The notes below the pieces were generated by a model, which saw nothing but the letters and a program-made list of their open reading frames with translations, was not told where the DNA came from and made no database searches. A program made the position numbers and the translations under genes. 64,000 bases of DNA from Lachnospiraceae bacterium. GTDB lineage: Bacteria > Bacillota > Clostridia > Lachnospirales > Lachnospiraceae. The stretch covers positions 1 through 64,000 of the forward strand of contig JAGBNK010000028.1 of assembly GCA_017634455.1 (NCBI GenBank), in the 5' to 3' direction. How positions within the stretch are numbered: the first letter of the stretch is position 1; the number at the start of each line of letters is the position of its first letter. Below are positions 7,610-16,059 of the stretch, piece after piece.

Positions 7610-8873
7610 TCTCTGGTAGAACCATACGTATTCTGGTAACACGCTTCTTGTCAACTTCCTCAACGGTAAGTTTGATTCCCTCATCTGTGATGCAACTCTC
7701 TCCAACTTCCGGTATATGATCCAACTGACCTACCAGATAACCACCGAGAGTATCATAGTCTTCTGTTTCTTCTGCCTCAATATCCAAGTCCAGCTTCTCG
7801 CACAGATCATCTAAGTTAGTAGCTCCCAGTACAATATATTCTCTAGGACCCACTTCTACAATATCATCCTCTTCCTTCTCATCGAACTCATCTCTAATCT
7901 CTCCAACCAACTCTTCAAGCAAGTCTTCAAGTGTTACCAGTCCTGATACGGAACCGTACTCATCTAATACAATAGCCTGACTGAGACGCTCTCTACGCAT
8001 CTCCTCAAACAATTCAGCTGTGTTCTTCTGTTCATATGTGAAATATACTTCACGCAAATAATCTCTTATTGAGAAATTATCACAATCTGCCAGAAGCATA
8101 TCCTTCATATTTAACAGACCGATTATGTTGTCACTGTCCTCCTCATATACAGGAAGTCGAGTAAACTTATCCTCCTGGTAGATTTCCATAAGTTCATTAT
8201 ATGTACAATCTACACTAACCATAGTCATGTCCACTCTAGGAATCATAATTTCCTTAGCGCAACTATCTGTGAAATCGAATATGTTGTGGATGTATTCCTT
8301 CTCCTCAACCTCAATCTCACCACTCTCATGACTGGCATCTACCATTATCTTGATTTCATCTTCTGTTACTGTATCCTCCACCTTGGAAGTATCAATACCA
8401 AAGATTAACAGGAAGCCTCGTGACAAGGCATTGATTATATATATAACAGGTGTAAGCACTATCATCAGACTATATATAACCTTAATATATGCCAATGATA
8501 ATTCCATAGATTTCATAGTTGCTACATTCTTGGGAGATATCTCACCAAAGATAAGAATCAATATAGTCAATATTCCTGTTGCTATTCCAGCACCTACACT
8601 ACCAAATAAGTTGGTAGCAAATATTGTGGCCAAAGATGATGCTGACAAATTCACAATATTATTGCCTATCAAGATAGCAGATAACATCTTGTGAGAATTC
8701 TCTGTCACTTGCAATACCAGTTTAGCTCTGGCATTACCTTCATCCTCCATAGCCTTGAGTTTTATTTTGTTCACTGTTGTCAATGCTGTCTCCGCCGACG
8801 AAAAGAATGCTGATAAAAGTAGCAATATAATTAAAATCACCAGCTGAACTATCGACCCACTGTCCACAGACAA
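7554..8873 (-). CDS. CNNM/CBS-domain membrane protein (HlyC/CorC, YhdP/YrkA type)
   Basis: A 439-residue membrane protein. The N-terminal CNNM domain (about 1-195) has four hydrophobic segments and the typical opening SAFFSSAETALTTVNK. Two CBS domains (about 205-330) follow, with the linker MIPRVDMTMVSVD, and then the C-terminal CorC/HlyC domain with DTLGGYLV. The family is linked to Mg2+ or other divalent-cation efflux; haemolysin is an old misnomer. The start is uncertain: TTG at 8871-8873 or GTG two codons inside, both behind GAGAGGTG. A strong promoter overlaps the stop codon of the upstream gene, so it is probably transcribed apart from the Tad-like locus. Confidence 0.9.
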   Translation of the reverse strand: MSVDSGSIVQLVILIILLLLSAFFSSAETALTTVNKIKLKAMEDEGNARAKLVLQVTENSHKMLSAILIGNNIVNLSASSLATIFATNLFGSVGAGIATGILTILILIFGEISPKNVATMKSMELSLAYIKVIYSLMIVLTPVIYIINALSRGFLLIFGIDTSKVEDTVTEDEIKIMVDASHESGEIEVEEKEYIHNIFDFTDSCAKEIMIPRVDMTMVSVDCTYNELMEIYQEDKFTRLPVYEEDSDNIIGLLNMKDMLLADCDNFSIRDYLREVYFTYEQKNTAELFEEMRRERLSQAIVLDEYGSVSGLVTLEDLLEELVGEIRDEFDEKEEDDIVEVGPREYIVLGATNLDDLCEKLDLDIEAEETEDYDTLGGYLVGQLDHIPEVGESCITDEGIKLTVEEVDKKRVTRIRMVLPEITEEETVDEEDHKQSHNQ

Positions 8874-8901
8874 GTCACCTCTCTTTTATAAAATATTTCC
8901 T

Positions 8902-11697
8902 TTAATTATAACGATTACTGAATATTCTTTCAAGTTTAGCATCCTCTCTGAACACTGAGCCTTCCATCAATCCGCCCCTCTCTTTTGTTTCATTAATATA
9001 ATCCTCATCAATAAATCTGATATGCATCTCTTCCATTCCTCCAGCTGAAGAAACAATACCATTGCTTATTATATTAATAGGAATGGTGCCATAACTTATA
9101 TTGCCAAATCCATCTCTTGCTGTTATTCCCAAATCCAGATGAGTAACTCCTGACATACCTTGTGGATTCATCAATTCATCTCCACCTAATATACCAATCC
9201 AGTCTGATATATGGCCTTCACCTGCTGCCTTGATAATCCCATCCTCTCTATCTACTACTTCCACTCCAGTCATAATAGTCTCATATATTCCAGATGTACC
9301 TATGTCAGTATCATATATATCACATTCACTGGCTTGAATCTGAGGATATTGATCCCAGAGAGCATATATTACAATAGTCCCTGGATTTGATATATCAAGT
9401 CTGCCTCTGCTAACAGTCTTGTCCAGTAAATCCAGCAAACCTATTCTACTGCCAGGCTTATATATATCACCATCAGTATATCTTTGATTAATATCATCAC
9501 CCCAAGCTACGAATCCATATGCTCCCGCCGTATTATTACCATACTCCGGCCACACATTATTAATATTTATAAATGCTGTATCACCATAAATATTTCCTGA
9601 AACATTTACTACCTTATGCCATTTATCTATATCACCATTCTCTGGCAAAACATAATTGCCATTATCATCTAATAGATAATCATTAGGATTGTATGTCACA
9701 TAATCAATATTATAATTCACTGTCCACTTGGCACTTACATATTCATTGCCCTCTACCCAGAAATCCGTTCTGTTCCATCCAGTAAATTTCATATAAGAAC
9801 CAAGATCATATTCCTGACCATCACTCATCTTATAATAAGCTGATGCAGACTTACCTCTTATTGCTATCGGTTCATGCCAGAATATAAACTCCAGCTGTGG
9901 AAGTCTGGCTGCTACACCATATCCTCGAGAAGCCATTGTTGAAGCCAGAGGCCAGCCATTACTATATACAAGTCCATCTGTATAATTTAATACATAGGCA
10001 CTCGAAAGCACACCTCTATTGTATGCACCATAGGAATTATATCCATTGGCATTTCTAATACACGCCCCTACTGCTCCATTGGAATTATCCACCTGATTGA
10101 TTCCCATAGCAAATCTGTCCGGTAAGTTTGTCTGGTTCGTATTGGTATATTGTAATAACAATCTGCCCAGGGTTCTGTCTCCCTCATTCAGACTTATAAC
10201 TCCCAGACAATTAGTAAGCAGTCCATACCTGGCGCCATTTCCCAAGAGATTAGAAGTAATATTGATATAACAATTAGGCAGCAAATGTATCATGGTTCTG
10301 CAGTCCACTTCAGCATAATCTCTAAAGTCGAATAGGTTGCCATTTTGTAATCCATATCCCTGCAGGTTATACATGTTAAGTCTGCCGGATAGTTCTACAT
10401 AATATCCGTTGTTCACCCCTCCGCTTTTACAATCATGTATAGTATTATTACCCATATAAAGCCTGCTGCCTGTGAAATAATTCTGTATACCCCAGCCGCC
10501 ACAGTTATTAATATTACAATCATATATATAATTATCTCCAAACCAGTAATCTATTCCATCATCATGGGCTATTGCAACAGTATTTTGAATCCTGCTATAC
10601 AATCCACTGACTGAAGCCGCAGTTCCACCAGAGGATTTCAGAATAGAATCATATACTTCTACATTAGCATTTCCCGAAGTAGTAATAGCCAGATTTCTAG
10701 ATTCTATAGATACTCGTCTTATAATATTCCCCTGGCTATTGGCCTGCATTACAATTCCAAGAGAATACTTATTGCCTACTACAAAATTACCTCCAGAGAC
10801 ATTTACATTTGATGTACCAGAACTTCCATTTATATATACAGCTGACACATTGTAACTGCTGCAATCTATTAAATCCGTGTGACTGCTAGCCAGACCTATA
10901 GTATCCTCCGCTCCATATACTGCTGCCCCGTCACAGTTTTGAAAAGCAACATTTCTGCAGCGAAGATTTCCCGTAAATGCATTGATTAGAGTTCCTCCAC
11001 CCACAGCTTCCGGCACTCCATAACTGCTTAGATTATAACTATTTCTAACTACAACCCCTCCTGGTGATGGATTACCAAATATGTCCTCACCAATAGTCAT
11101 ATTGCCCTGACGCAAATCAAGCAAAGCCCCCACCTTGCGAAGCTCTCCATTTATTTCTACCTTGTCGTAGCACCAGCAGTCTCCATCTACCACGCCTGTA
11201 CCTTTTGACGAATAAATCCATAAGTTTCCTCCTGTCACATTGAACATGCTATTCCCAGCGAAAGCATATAGACTCTGCGGATTATTATGAATTATATGGC
11301 CATTCAAATCTATTGCAATATTTATCCCTGCAGGAATATCCCAATCACTATCAAAGGGATTATTCCAGTCTCCTGTTCCTTTTACAATATCATTCTGCAG
11401 TACTATCACTCCTCCATTGTGCTGAAAGAGATCAATCCATGCCATAAGCAAACCGGTGTAATTATATACATCCGCCACTCGTATTCCATAGAAATCACTA
11501 TAGCTCACAAAAGGATTTCCTGCTGACTTATACACTTCTGCATGTACATCACCTGCATCCAATAGCTCAGTTTGTTCCTCATCAATAGTTTCCGCTCCAT
11601 ATACACAATTACCAGAACCAGTTATTACAATTGCTGCTATAGTCACCAGCAAGAAGCACATTCCTCTTCTCATTAACTTATTCAAATACTGCAACAT
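8902..11697 (-). CDS. Large secreted surface protein with beta-helix-like repeats and InlB-like module
   Basis: A 931-residue exported protein with a signal peptide (basic MRRG, then a hydrophobic run, cleavage near VYG-AE at about residue 35). Residues about 90-490 are rich in Asn, Gly, Val and Ile in short strand-turn repeats, with phrases such as GGNLWIYSS and GGNFVVGNK, as in right-handed beta-helix (pectate-lyase-like) folds. No lyase catalytic pattern is visible. Residues about 600-800 contain InlB/Listeria-Bacteroides-type strands (YGFVAWGD, IVIYALWDQYP), followed by an Ig-like region. There is no LPXTG motif or C-terminal anchor. It is the last gene of the Tad-like locus, starting inside the end of the 206-residue gene behind AAAGGAGGGG. 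An adhesin or pilus-tip role is inferred. Confidence 0.65.
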   Translation of the reverse strand: MLQYLNKLMRRGMCFLLVTIAAIVITGSGNCVYGAETIDEEQTELLDAGDVHAEVYKSAGNPFVSYSDFYGIRVADVYNYTGLLMAWIDLFQHNGGVIVLQNDIVKGTGDWNNPFDSDWDIPAGINIAIDLNGHIIHNNPQSLYAFAGNSMFNVTGGNLWIYSSKGTGVVDGDCWCYDKVEINGELRKVGALLDLRQGNMTIGEDIFGNPSPGGVVVRNSYNLSSYGVPEAVGGGTLINAFTGNLRCRNVAFQNCDGAAVYGAEDTIGLASSHTDLIDCSSYNVSAVYINGSSGTSNVNVSGGNFVVGNKYSLGIVMQANSQGNIIRRVSIESRNLAITTSGNANVEVYDSILKSSGGTAASVSGLYSRIQNTVAIAHDDGIDYWFGDNYIYDCNINNCGGWGIQNYFTGSRLYMGNNTIHDCKSGGVNNGYYVELSGRLNMYNLQGYGLQNGNLFDFRDYAEVDCRTMIHLLPNCYINITSNLLGNGARYGLLTNCLGVISLNEGDRTLGRLLLQYTNTNQTNLPDRFAMGINQVDNSNGAVGACIRNANGYNSYGAYNRGVLSSAYVLNYTDGLVYSNGWPLASTMASRGYGVAARLPQLEFIFWHEPIAIRGKSASAYYKMSDGQEYDLGSYMKFTGWNRTDFWVEGNEYVSAKWTVNYNIDYVTYNPNDYLLDDNGNYVLPENGDIDKWHKVVNVSGNIYGDTAFININNVWPEYGNNTAGAYGFVAWGDDINQRYTDGDIYKPGSRIGLLDLLDKTVSRGRLDISNPGTIVIYALWDQYPQIQASECDIYDTDIGTSGIYETIMTGVEVVDREDGIIKAAGEGHISDWIGILGGDELMNPQGMSGVTHLDLGITARDGFGNISYGTIPINIISNGIVSSAGGMEEMHIRFIDEDYINETKERGGLMEGSVFREDAKLERIFSNRYN
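8905..8933 (-). promoter_or_regulatory. Sigma-A promoter for the CNNM/CBS gene
   Basis: On the minus strand TTGAAA (8928-8933) and a perfect TATAAT (8905-8910) are 17 bp apart. They lie inside the last codons of the 931-residue protein gene, about 30 bp before the next start. Confidence 0.75.
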
Positions 11698-12298
11698 ATG
11701 TAGCCCCTCCTTTCACTCTAACAGGAAAGACCACCTGCTCATTGGAGCCCTGGCTCTTCCAGTATTTAAATTTCAGTCCCTGAATCTGTGGATTCGCAGG
11801 AGGATATATTTCCAGACCATCATCATTGGCTACTCCTCGGTATATATATTTACGATATATCTCATCTCCTATCATATAAGATACCTGAGCATCCTCCATC
11901 TCATTCCTGTCTATAATGGCAGTCTTCTCGCAAACTACCTCCCCTGTCTTGCCATTTAATTTGGCATAATGTTCTATTGCCTGAACTGACAGAAGTCCCT
12001 TCTCATAATCGAATTCTATTATATCTACATCCAACTCGAATTTATCATCCTTGGCCAGATTCTCATCCCCATCTATATCAACCCACAGTTCATCTCTAAT
12101 ATTCTGTTCCAGAATCTCAATACTATAATCCGGCGGCAGTTCTCCTGCTACCAGTTTCTCCATATATGCATTCATTACACCTGATAAATGTGACTTCAAC
12201 TGAGTCTCTCTAATATCCATAGTCTCCACAACCATCACAATAGCCGTAATACATGCAATTATTCCCAAAGATACCACTCCGAATACTATCTGCTTCAT
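11678..12298 (-). CDS. Pilin-like membrane-anchored protein with InlB-like C-terminal repeat
   Basis: A 206-residue protein that begins directly with a hydrophobic helix (MKQIVFGVVSLGII to about residue 24) and has no basic leader. Residues 30-160 form an acidic extracellular-type region. The last 45 residues (GLKFKYWK to TYVAVFE) resemble an InlB B-repeat/Flg_new module used in surface adhesins. It starts two bases after a very G-rich ribosome site (GGGGGGAG), 16 bp after the preceding gene, and overlaps the next start by 20 bp. Position and N-terminus suggest a minor pilin or tip subunit of the Tad-like system. I know no named family for the whole protein. Confidence 0.6.
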   Translation of the reverse strand: MKQIVFGVVSLGIIACITAIVMVVETMDIRETQLKSHLSGVMNAYMEKLVAGELPPDYSIEILEQNIRDELWVDIDGDENLAKDDKFELDVDIIEFDYEKGLLSVQAIEHYAKLNGKTGEVVCEKTAIIDRNEMEDAQVSYMIGDEIYRKYIYRGVANDDGLEIYPPANPQIQGLKFKYWKSQGSNEQVVFPVRVKGGATYVAVFE

Positions 12299-12314
12299 AA
12301 CTCCCCCCCACTAA

Positions 12315-12767
12315 TCAATTTACAATAATATTGCCATAGCCTTCTCGACTTGCCCCCAGTTCATTCCATACCTTGATATATATCTTGTATATTCCCGGTT
12401 CATGAAATACATATTTGCCATCTACATAAATATTTTCTAACTCATTTGGCAAAGACCAATAAGCATCACTGGCATCACCGGCTTTATATATGCCCGTTAT
12501 ATCTCCCTTACATCCAGCTGGCATATTACATATATCTGACACATCATAAGCATGACTCTGTTGTAGTCTGTTAAATGATATATCCAAATCATCTTGATTC
12601 AAGCTATTTGCAAAACCTGTTGTCATCTCAATATTCTGTTCTTCACTGGCATATACAAATCTATGTACATAAATATTTTTGACAGCAATAATAAGCAAAG
12701 CTATCACCACACTAGATGCCACAGATGCAATAAGCACTTTGCCATATTCACGAATTATTGTCTCCAA
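12315..12767 (-). CDS. Leaderless Flp-type pilin-like protein with extracellular domain
   Basis: I place the start at a TTG (12765-12767) six bases after GGGAGG. The protein then begins (M)ETIIREYGKVLIASVA, aligning residue for residue with the two other small proteins of this locus (I4, I/V5, E7, Y8, G9). A longer frame with an ATG at 12804-12806 adds an unlikely Cys-rich leader and no better ribosome site. After the single membrane helix (about 9-30) come 120 residues ending in an Ig-like strand pattern (EPGIYKIYIKVWNELG). It fits a minor Tad/Flp pilin carrying a small adhesive or structural domain. About 150 residues. Confidence 0.6.
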   Translation of the reverse strand: METIIREYGKVLIASVASSVVIALLIIAVKNIYVHRFVYASEEQNIEMTTGFANSLNQDDLDISFNRLQQSHAYDVSDICNMPAGCKGDITGIYKAGDASDAYWSLPNELENIYVDGKYVFHEPGIYKIYIKVWNELGASREGYGNIIVN

Positions 12768-12780
12768 ATCATACCTCCCG

Positions 12781-12879
12781 CTAAAGCATTGCAAACACTG
12801 CTCCATATGCAGTCATTGCAAGCAATCCAACTATTATATAAACCAATGCCTCACCATATTCATTTACAATAAGCTCCAT
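12781..12879 (-). CDS. Tiny 32-residue Flp-type pilin-like protein
   Basis: This short gene encodes MELIVNEYGEAL, then a hydrophobic run through VYIIVGLLAM to the C-terminus FAML. GGAGG lies five bases before the ATG, and the next gene's ribosome site begins at its stop codon. The E7-Y8-G9 motif followed at once by a membrane helix is the signature of mature Flp pilins, but the Gly-terminated leader that normally precedes it is missing. At 32 residues it is shorter than usual Flp pilins (about 50-60 after processing). It sits among the Tad-like genes, 58 bp after the 111-residue gene. Confidence 0.65.
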   Translation of the reverse strand: MELIVNEYGEALVYIIVGLLAMTAYGAVFAML

Positions 12880-12937
12880 AGAATCCTCCCCAACTTATTT
12901 TATCCACATACAATACATTTCTGCTTAATGTACTTAC

Positions 12938-13273
12938 TCAATATATATTTCTGCTTACCATATAAGTTCTATTGCCATCGAAGAGATCATAAGCATTGTG
13001 ATATTCCATTTTGATTAGTCCATACCGTAGCGTATCAATATCACCTCTTCTATATATATTCACATCCAAATCATATCCCCGTTCCTTCGCCGCCTCCTTG
13101 CACTCATTTATAACCGCATCTGAATACATGGAATTCTCTATCTTATTTACACAATCATCAATATATGTATCAGCCATTCTGTTAGACATCGCCATAGATA
13201 CCACTCCATAGCCCAAAACTACAACAGCAACCATACAAAACAATCCCACAAAACCTTTTACAACACTTTCCAT
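12938..13273 (-). CDS. TadE-like pseudopilin, 111 residues
   Basis: The protein opens with MESVVKGFVGLF and one long hydrophobic helix (residues 4-28), then a short soluble part with two Cys (41 and 58) and a C-terminal strand region (TYMVSRNIY). This size and layout resemble TadE/TadF minor pseudopilins. The first nine residues follow the same spacing as the E-Y-G proteins nearby but carry G-F-V instead. A GGGAGG site precedes the ATG, three bases after the stop of the TadB/TadC-like gene. Likely an inner-membrane-anchored minor subunit; family assignment is by position and topology. Confidence 0.55.
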   Translation of the reverse strand: MESVVKGFVGLFCMVAVVVLGYGVVSMAMSNRMADTYIDDCVNKIENSMYSDAVINECKEAAKERGYDLDVNIYRRGDIDTLRYGLIKMEYHNAYDLFDGNRTYMVSRNIY

Positions 13274-13276
13274 ATA

Positions 13277-14617
13277 CTATCCTCCCATTACAAAACCAGC
13301 AGACATCATGCCGTAGAACATTACAAACATATCCACCAACATCTTCACTCCTGCAGTTACTTGCGGTGCCAGAAACAGTGCATACATGCCTGCCATCTCA
13401 TCGCTGTTTTTCATCTTCTCGGACTGGTCATACATAATCTGATTTCTGCGTATGATATCCTCTATCTGAACAGATGCCACGCCGCCACTTCCTTCTGATA
13501 TGGAATATAGCATCTTCATAGTAGATTGCACTTGAGGCAGATTATATTCCTGCATGAAATTCACATAAGCCATCATATCTGTAGGATTATCCCGCAAATC
13601 CTGTAAGAGTTTCCTGAGAAATGGTTTCATCAAAACCGGAGCATCCTCATAGGATTTTGCCAACGCCACCTGTACATTTTCCCCTTGCAGAAGCAGTGAC
13701 ACCTGTAGTAGCCATTGTGGAAATACCTGTTCCAAAGCCTTGGTCACTTCTCTTTTCAGCACTCCATCCATAGGATGAAATCCTGTTGTCTCACTATGCC
13801 TCTGTAGCTTAGCTATCTTGTCTAATATCTCCTCCCCGGGCATTCTAGTCTCACACAGAGACTTGGATAGTGATTTACATCCTCTGTATATAATCAGTAC
13901 ATTAATCCACAAGGTAATAACCATAGTCACTCTGGTAATTGCATACTGACATATATCTATATTCATCCTCTTGCCTACAGTAACAAGCATCCAACACATA
14001 AATACTGATATGATTACCGACAGGACAATCTGTAATACCTTCTGCCTCTTCTGCTTCATTAATTCCATACATCTATCAGCCCACATGCGTCTGGCTTCCA
14101 GCAACAGATTAATCCCCATTACAGACTCTCCTCCATTAATCTCAACCTGATTGCAGTATTTATGTATGGTAAATAATAAATTGGCAGGATACCTCTCCTC
14201 CAATATTCCAAGAGCATCTCCAGTTATATCTTCCCCATCATAAGTATGTTCCATATATGAGATGGACTCACCTATAGCATCATACATATTTCCCGACTCA
14301 AACAACTGCTGCACATCCCTCAGAGAAGTCAGAATCTTGCCTGATTTCTGAAAGGAATATAACAATTGCTCCATGTAGATATTAATTTCCGCAAATCGTT
14401 TCTCCTCAAATTGCACCTTTAACACACAGGTAATAAAAAATGGTGCTACAAAGCCAAGGCCTCCTGCCAAGGCAATCATATACATGGCAGGCAGGCCGAA
14501 AGTACGACCTACTGCCACTACAATAATTCCACCAATTGCTATCCACATCATGGTCTTGGATAAATCAAATTTATAACCATAAGTCTCAAGCTCCTCTTTT
14601 ATATTCTTCAACCTCAT
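13277..14617 (-). CDS. Tad secretion platform protein with two T2SSF-like modules (TadB-TadC fusion)
   Basis: This should be the membrane platform on which the CpaF ATPase acts. The 446-residue protein has two N-terminal membrane segments (about 25-70), a cytoplasmic helical module (MEQLLYSFQKSG to NGGES), two more membrane segments (about 200-245), a second helical module (FPQWLLQVSLLLQGENV to SEGSGG) and a C-terminal membrane segment. Standard Tad systems carry TadB and TadC as separate proteins of about 300 residues with one module each. I start at the ATG at 14615-14617 behind GAGGGGAG, giving a 32-bp overlap with the ATPase gene. An ATG six codons upstream lacks a site. Confidence 0.75.
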   Translation of the reverse strand: MRLKNIKEELETYGYKFDLSKTMMWIAIGGIIVVAVGRTFGLPAMYMIALAGGLGFVAPFFITCVLKVQFEEKRFAEINIYMEQLLYSFQKSGKILTSLRDVQQLFESGNMYDAIGESISYMEHTYDGEDITGDALGILEERYPANLLFTIHKYCNQVEINGGESVMGINLLLEARRMWADRCMELMKQKRQKVLQIVLSVIISVFMCWMLVTVGKRMNIDICQYAITRVTMVITLWINVLIIYRGCKSLSKSLCETRMPGEEILDKIAKLQRHSETTGFHPMDGVLKREVTKALEQVFPQWLLQVSLLLQGENVQVALAKSYEDAPVLMKPFLRKLLQDLRDNPTDMMAYVNFMQEYNLPQVQSTMKMLYSISEGSGGVASVQIEDIIRRNQIMYDQSEKMKNSDEMAGMYALFLAPQVTAGVKMLVDMFVMFYGMMSAGFVMGG

Positions 14618-15605
14618 ACAACACTCTCCCCTCATCTACAAGCATGGTAGTGTAGTTCCTGCCATCAGCTCTATCAAAGATACAAATCTGATCTATGTAA
14701 CGAATTATCTTGGTGCCCAGTGATGTCTCAACAGATTTCCTCCGTACCAGTATTCCCACATCGATAAATGTATAAATATCATTTTCCATTCTCTTGGCAT
14801 CTCGCTCTCCACCTGACATATTCTCGATTCTGTCAGGAATATTTCTCACATCAGAGGTATGAATTGTAGTCATACCTCTAACTCCAGTAGATAAGCTCTC
14901 TATAAGATGCACCACTTCCCTAGATCTGGCCTCAGACAGCATAATCCACTTAGGATTCAATCTCATACAGGTCTTAATAGCTTCGCAATATCCCATCTGC
15001 TCATTAATCCTGATTTCCACACAATCCCTGTCTGGAAACAAACTACTATAATGCCACTCCGGCGTATCCTCAATAGTCACAACTCTCTCATCAGGTTTTA
15101 TATAGCCTGATAGAAATTTGCACAGCTCCGTCTTGCCTACACCCGGTTCACCTACCACCACAATATTCATATGGTCTCTGACAAAGCCCTCCAGCATCTG
15201 AAGTATCTCCCTATTACAATACCCCTCTGTCAACATCTTCTCCGCAGTTAATCTGGATACCTTCGGAGTCTTGCGAATGCTGACAGTTCTACCGCTAATA
15301 GATACTGACTCATGGACAATTGTAATTCTAAGCTCAGAAGTCTCACCTTCCAAAACTGGATTAAGCTTGTTAAAAGATTTACTCACCAGGTTAGAAACTC
15401 TCTGAGAGAAATTATCAATGAAATCTTTGGTTACCCCTCGGTTATAGCAGGCTCGTCTGATATTATTACAATCTGTCAACCATACTCCACCCTCTCCAAG
15501 AGCACCATTTATATCTATATCAGTAATATTTTCATCCAATATATACATATATAGAGGCCCAAAGAATTCCCTGGCTTCAGTAATATCAATCAAATCATTG
15601 GCCAT
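14586..15605 (-). CDS. CpaF/TadA-type pilus assembly ATPase
   Basis: A 339-residue secretion ATPase of the VirB11/PulE superfamily that powers Tad pilus assembly at the cytoplasmic face. The N-terminal domain (1-115) ends with SGRTVSIRK, and the ATPase core has Walker A GEPGVGKT (152-159), an Asp box IEDTPEW (178-184), Walker B WIMLSEARS (220-228) and a His box TTIHTSD (247-253). All catalytic motifs are present. It overlaps the Flp-like gene by 16 bp, starts seven bases after AAAGGGGG, and overlaps the platform gene at its end. No TadZ/CpaE targeting protein, secretin or prepilin peptidase gene is nearby. Confidence 0.9.
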   Translation of the reverse strand: MANDLIDITEAREFFGPLYMYILDENITDIDINGALGEGGVWLTDCNNIRRACYNRGVTKDFIDNFSQRVSNLVSKSFNKLNPVLEGETSELRITIVHESVSISGRTVSIRKTPKVSRLTAEKMLTEGYCNREILQMLEGFVRDHMNIVVVGEPGVGKTELCKFLSGYIKPDERVVTIEDTPEWHYSSLFPDRDCVEIRINEQMGYCEAIKTCMRLNPKWIMLSEARSREVVHLIESLSTGVRGMTTIHTSDVRNIPDRIENMSGGERDAKRMENDIYTFIDVGILVRRKSVETSLGTKIIRYIDQICIFDRADGRNYTTMLVDEGRVLYEVEEYKRGA

Positions 15606-15781
15606 AGCATAGCCCCCTTTGCTCCTGGTAAATTAAAGAACTGATTCAGCAGATTGCTAAATGCCTGTCCAACCACACTTCCAGAATCCTTGCCAATAAG
15701 CAAAGTCACTAAACCAATCATTGCTCCGATTGCTACCAAACTAATAATTGCTGGTCCATATTCTCTTATAATCTCTTGCAT
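15590..15781 (-). CDS. Flp-type pilin-like protein, 63 residues, leaderless
   Basis: This is the first gene of the Tad-like locus. The protein begins MQEIIREYGPAI, followed by a single hydrophobic helix to about residue 28 and a short C-terminal tail with Gly, Ser and Asn (DSGSVVGQAFSNLLNQFF). In classical Flp pilins the E-Y-G motif follows a Gly-terminated leader cut by prepilin peptidase; here the motif starts seven residues from the initiator Met. The start is fixed by GGAGG eight bases upstream. It is the best candidate for the major pilin. A promoter (15896-15924) lies about 115 bp before the gene. Confidence 0.7.
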   Translation of the reverse strand: MQEIIREYGPAIISLVAIGAMIGLVTLLIGKDSGSVVGQAFSNLLNQFFNLPGAKGAMLWPMI

Positions 15782-15895
15782 AATTCATCCCTCCAACGAA
15801 AAAACTTGTCGGGCATAAAATAATAATGCATAAAAATGAAATAATGGCGATATGCCATGAATAAAAAGACTTCCCACTGATTCGTGGTGATTGAT

Positions 15896-15924
15896 ATATT
15901 AGCATCTGCCCCATAGATTTGCAA
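15896..15924 (-). promoter_or_regulatory. Candidate promoter of the Tad-like locus
   Basis: On the minus strand TTGCAA (15919-15924) is followed after 17 bp by TAATAT (15896-15901). The leader of about 110 nt holds a small hairpin (ATGGC/GCCAT, 15844-15858) and G-rich ribosome sites downstream. Confidence 0.5.
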
Positions 15925-15991
15925 TACATTTTCCCTGAAATTATTCCATAATTTTTTCAGTAAAATTTCATGAATATTTTCCAATCCATTC

Positions 15992-16020
15992 TTTACGAAC
16001 AGAATCCTATACCATATAAT
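15992..16020 (+). promoter_or_regulatory. Sigma-A promoter of the cyclophilin gene
   Basis: TTTACG (15992-15997), 17 bp, then a perfect TATAAT (16015-16020) on the plus strand, 40 bp before the start codon. Confidence 0.75.
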
Positions 16021-16059
16021 TAACATGATTATTTTATTTAGGAAAGGAATGTATATACT

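Noticed and set aside
8902..11697. Pectate lyase activity of the beta-helix-like protein
   Set aside because: No pectate-lyase calcium or Arg catalytic pattern could be found; only the repeat style is similar.
12315..12806. Longer start (ATG at 12804-12806) for the pilin-like protein
   Set aside because: It would overlap the upstream 32-residue gene, add a Cys-rich leader and lack a ribosome site; the TTG behind GGGAGG aligns with the other E-Y-G proteins.
15782..15900. Cyclic-di-GMP riboswitch upstream of the Tad-like locus
   Set aside because: The leader has a small hairpin but lacks the conserved GEMM core sequences.
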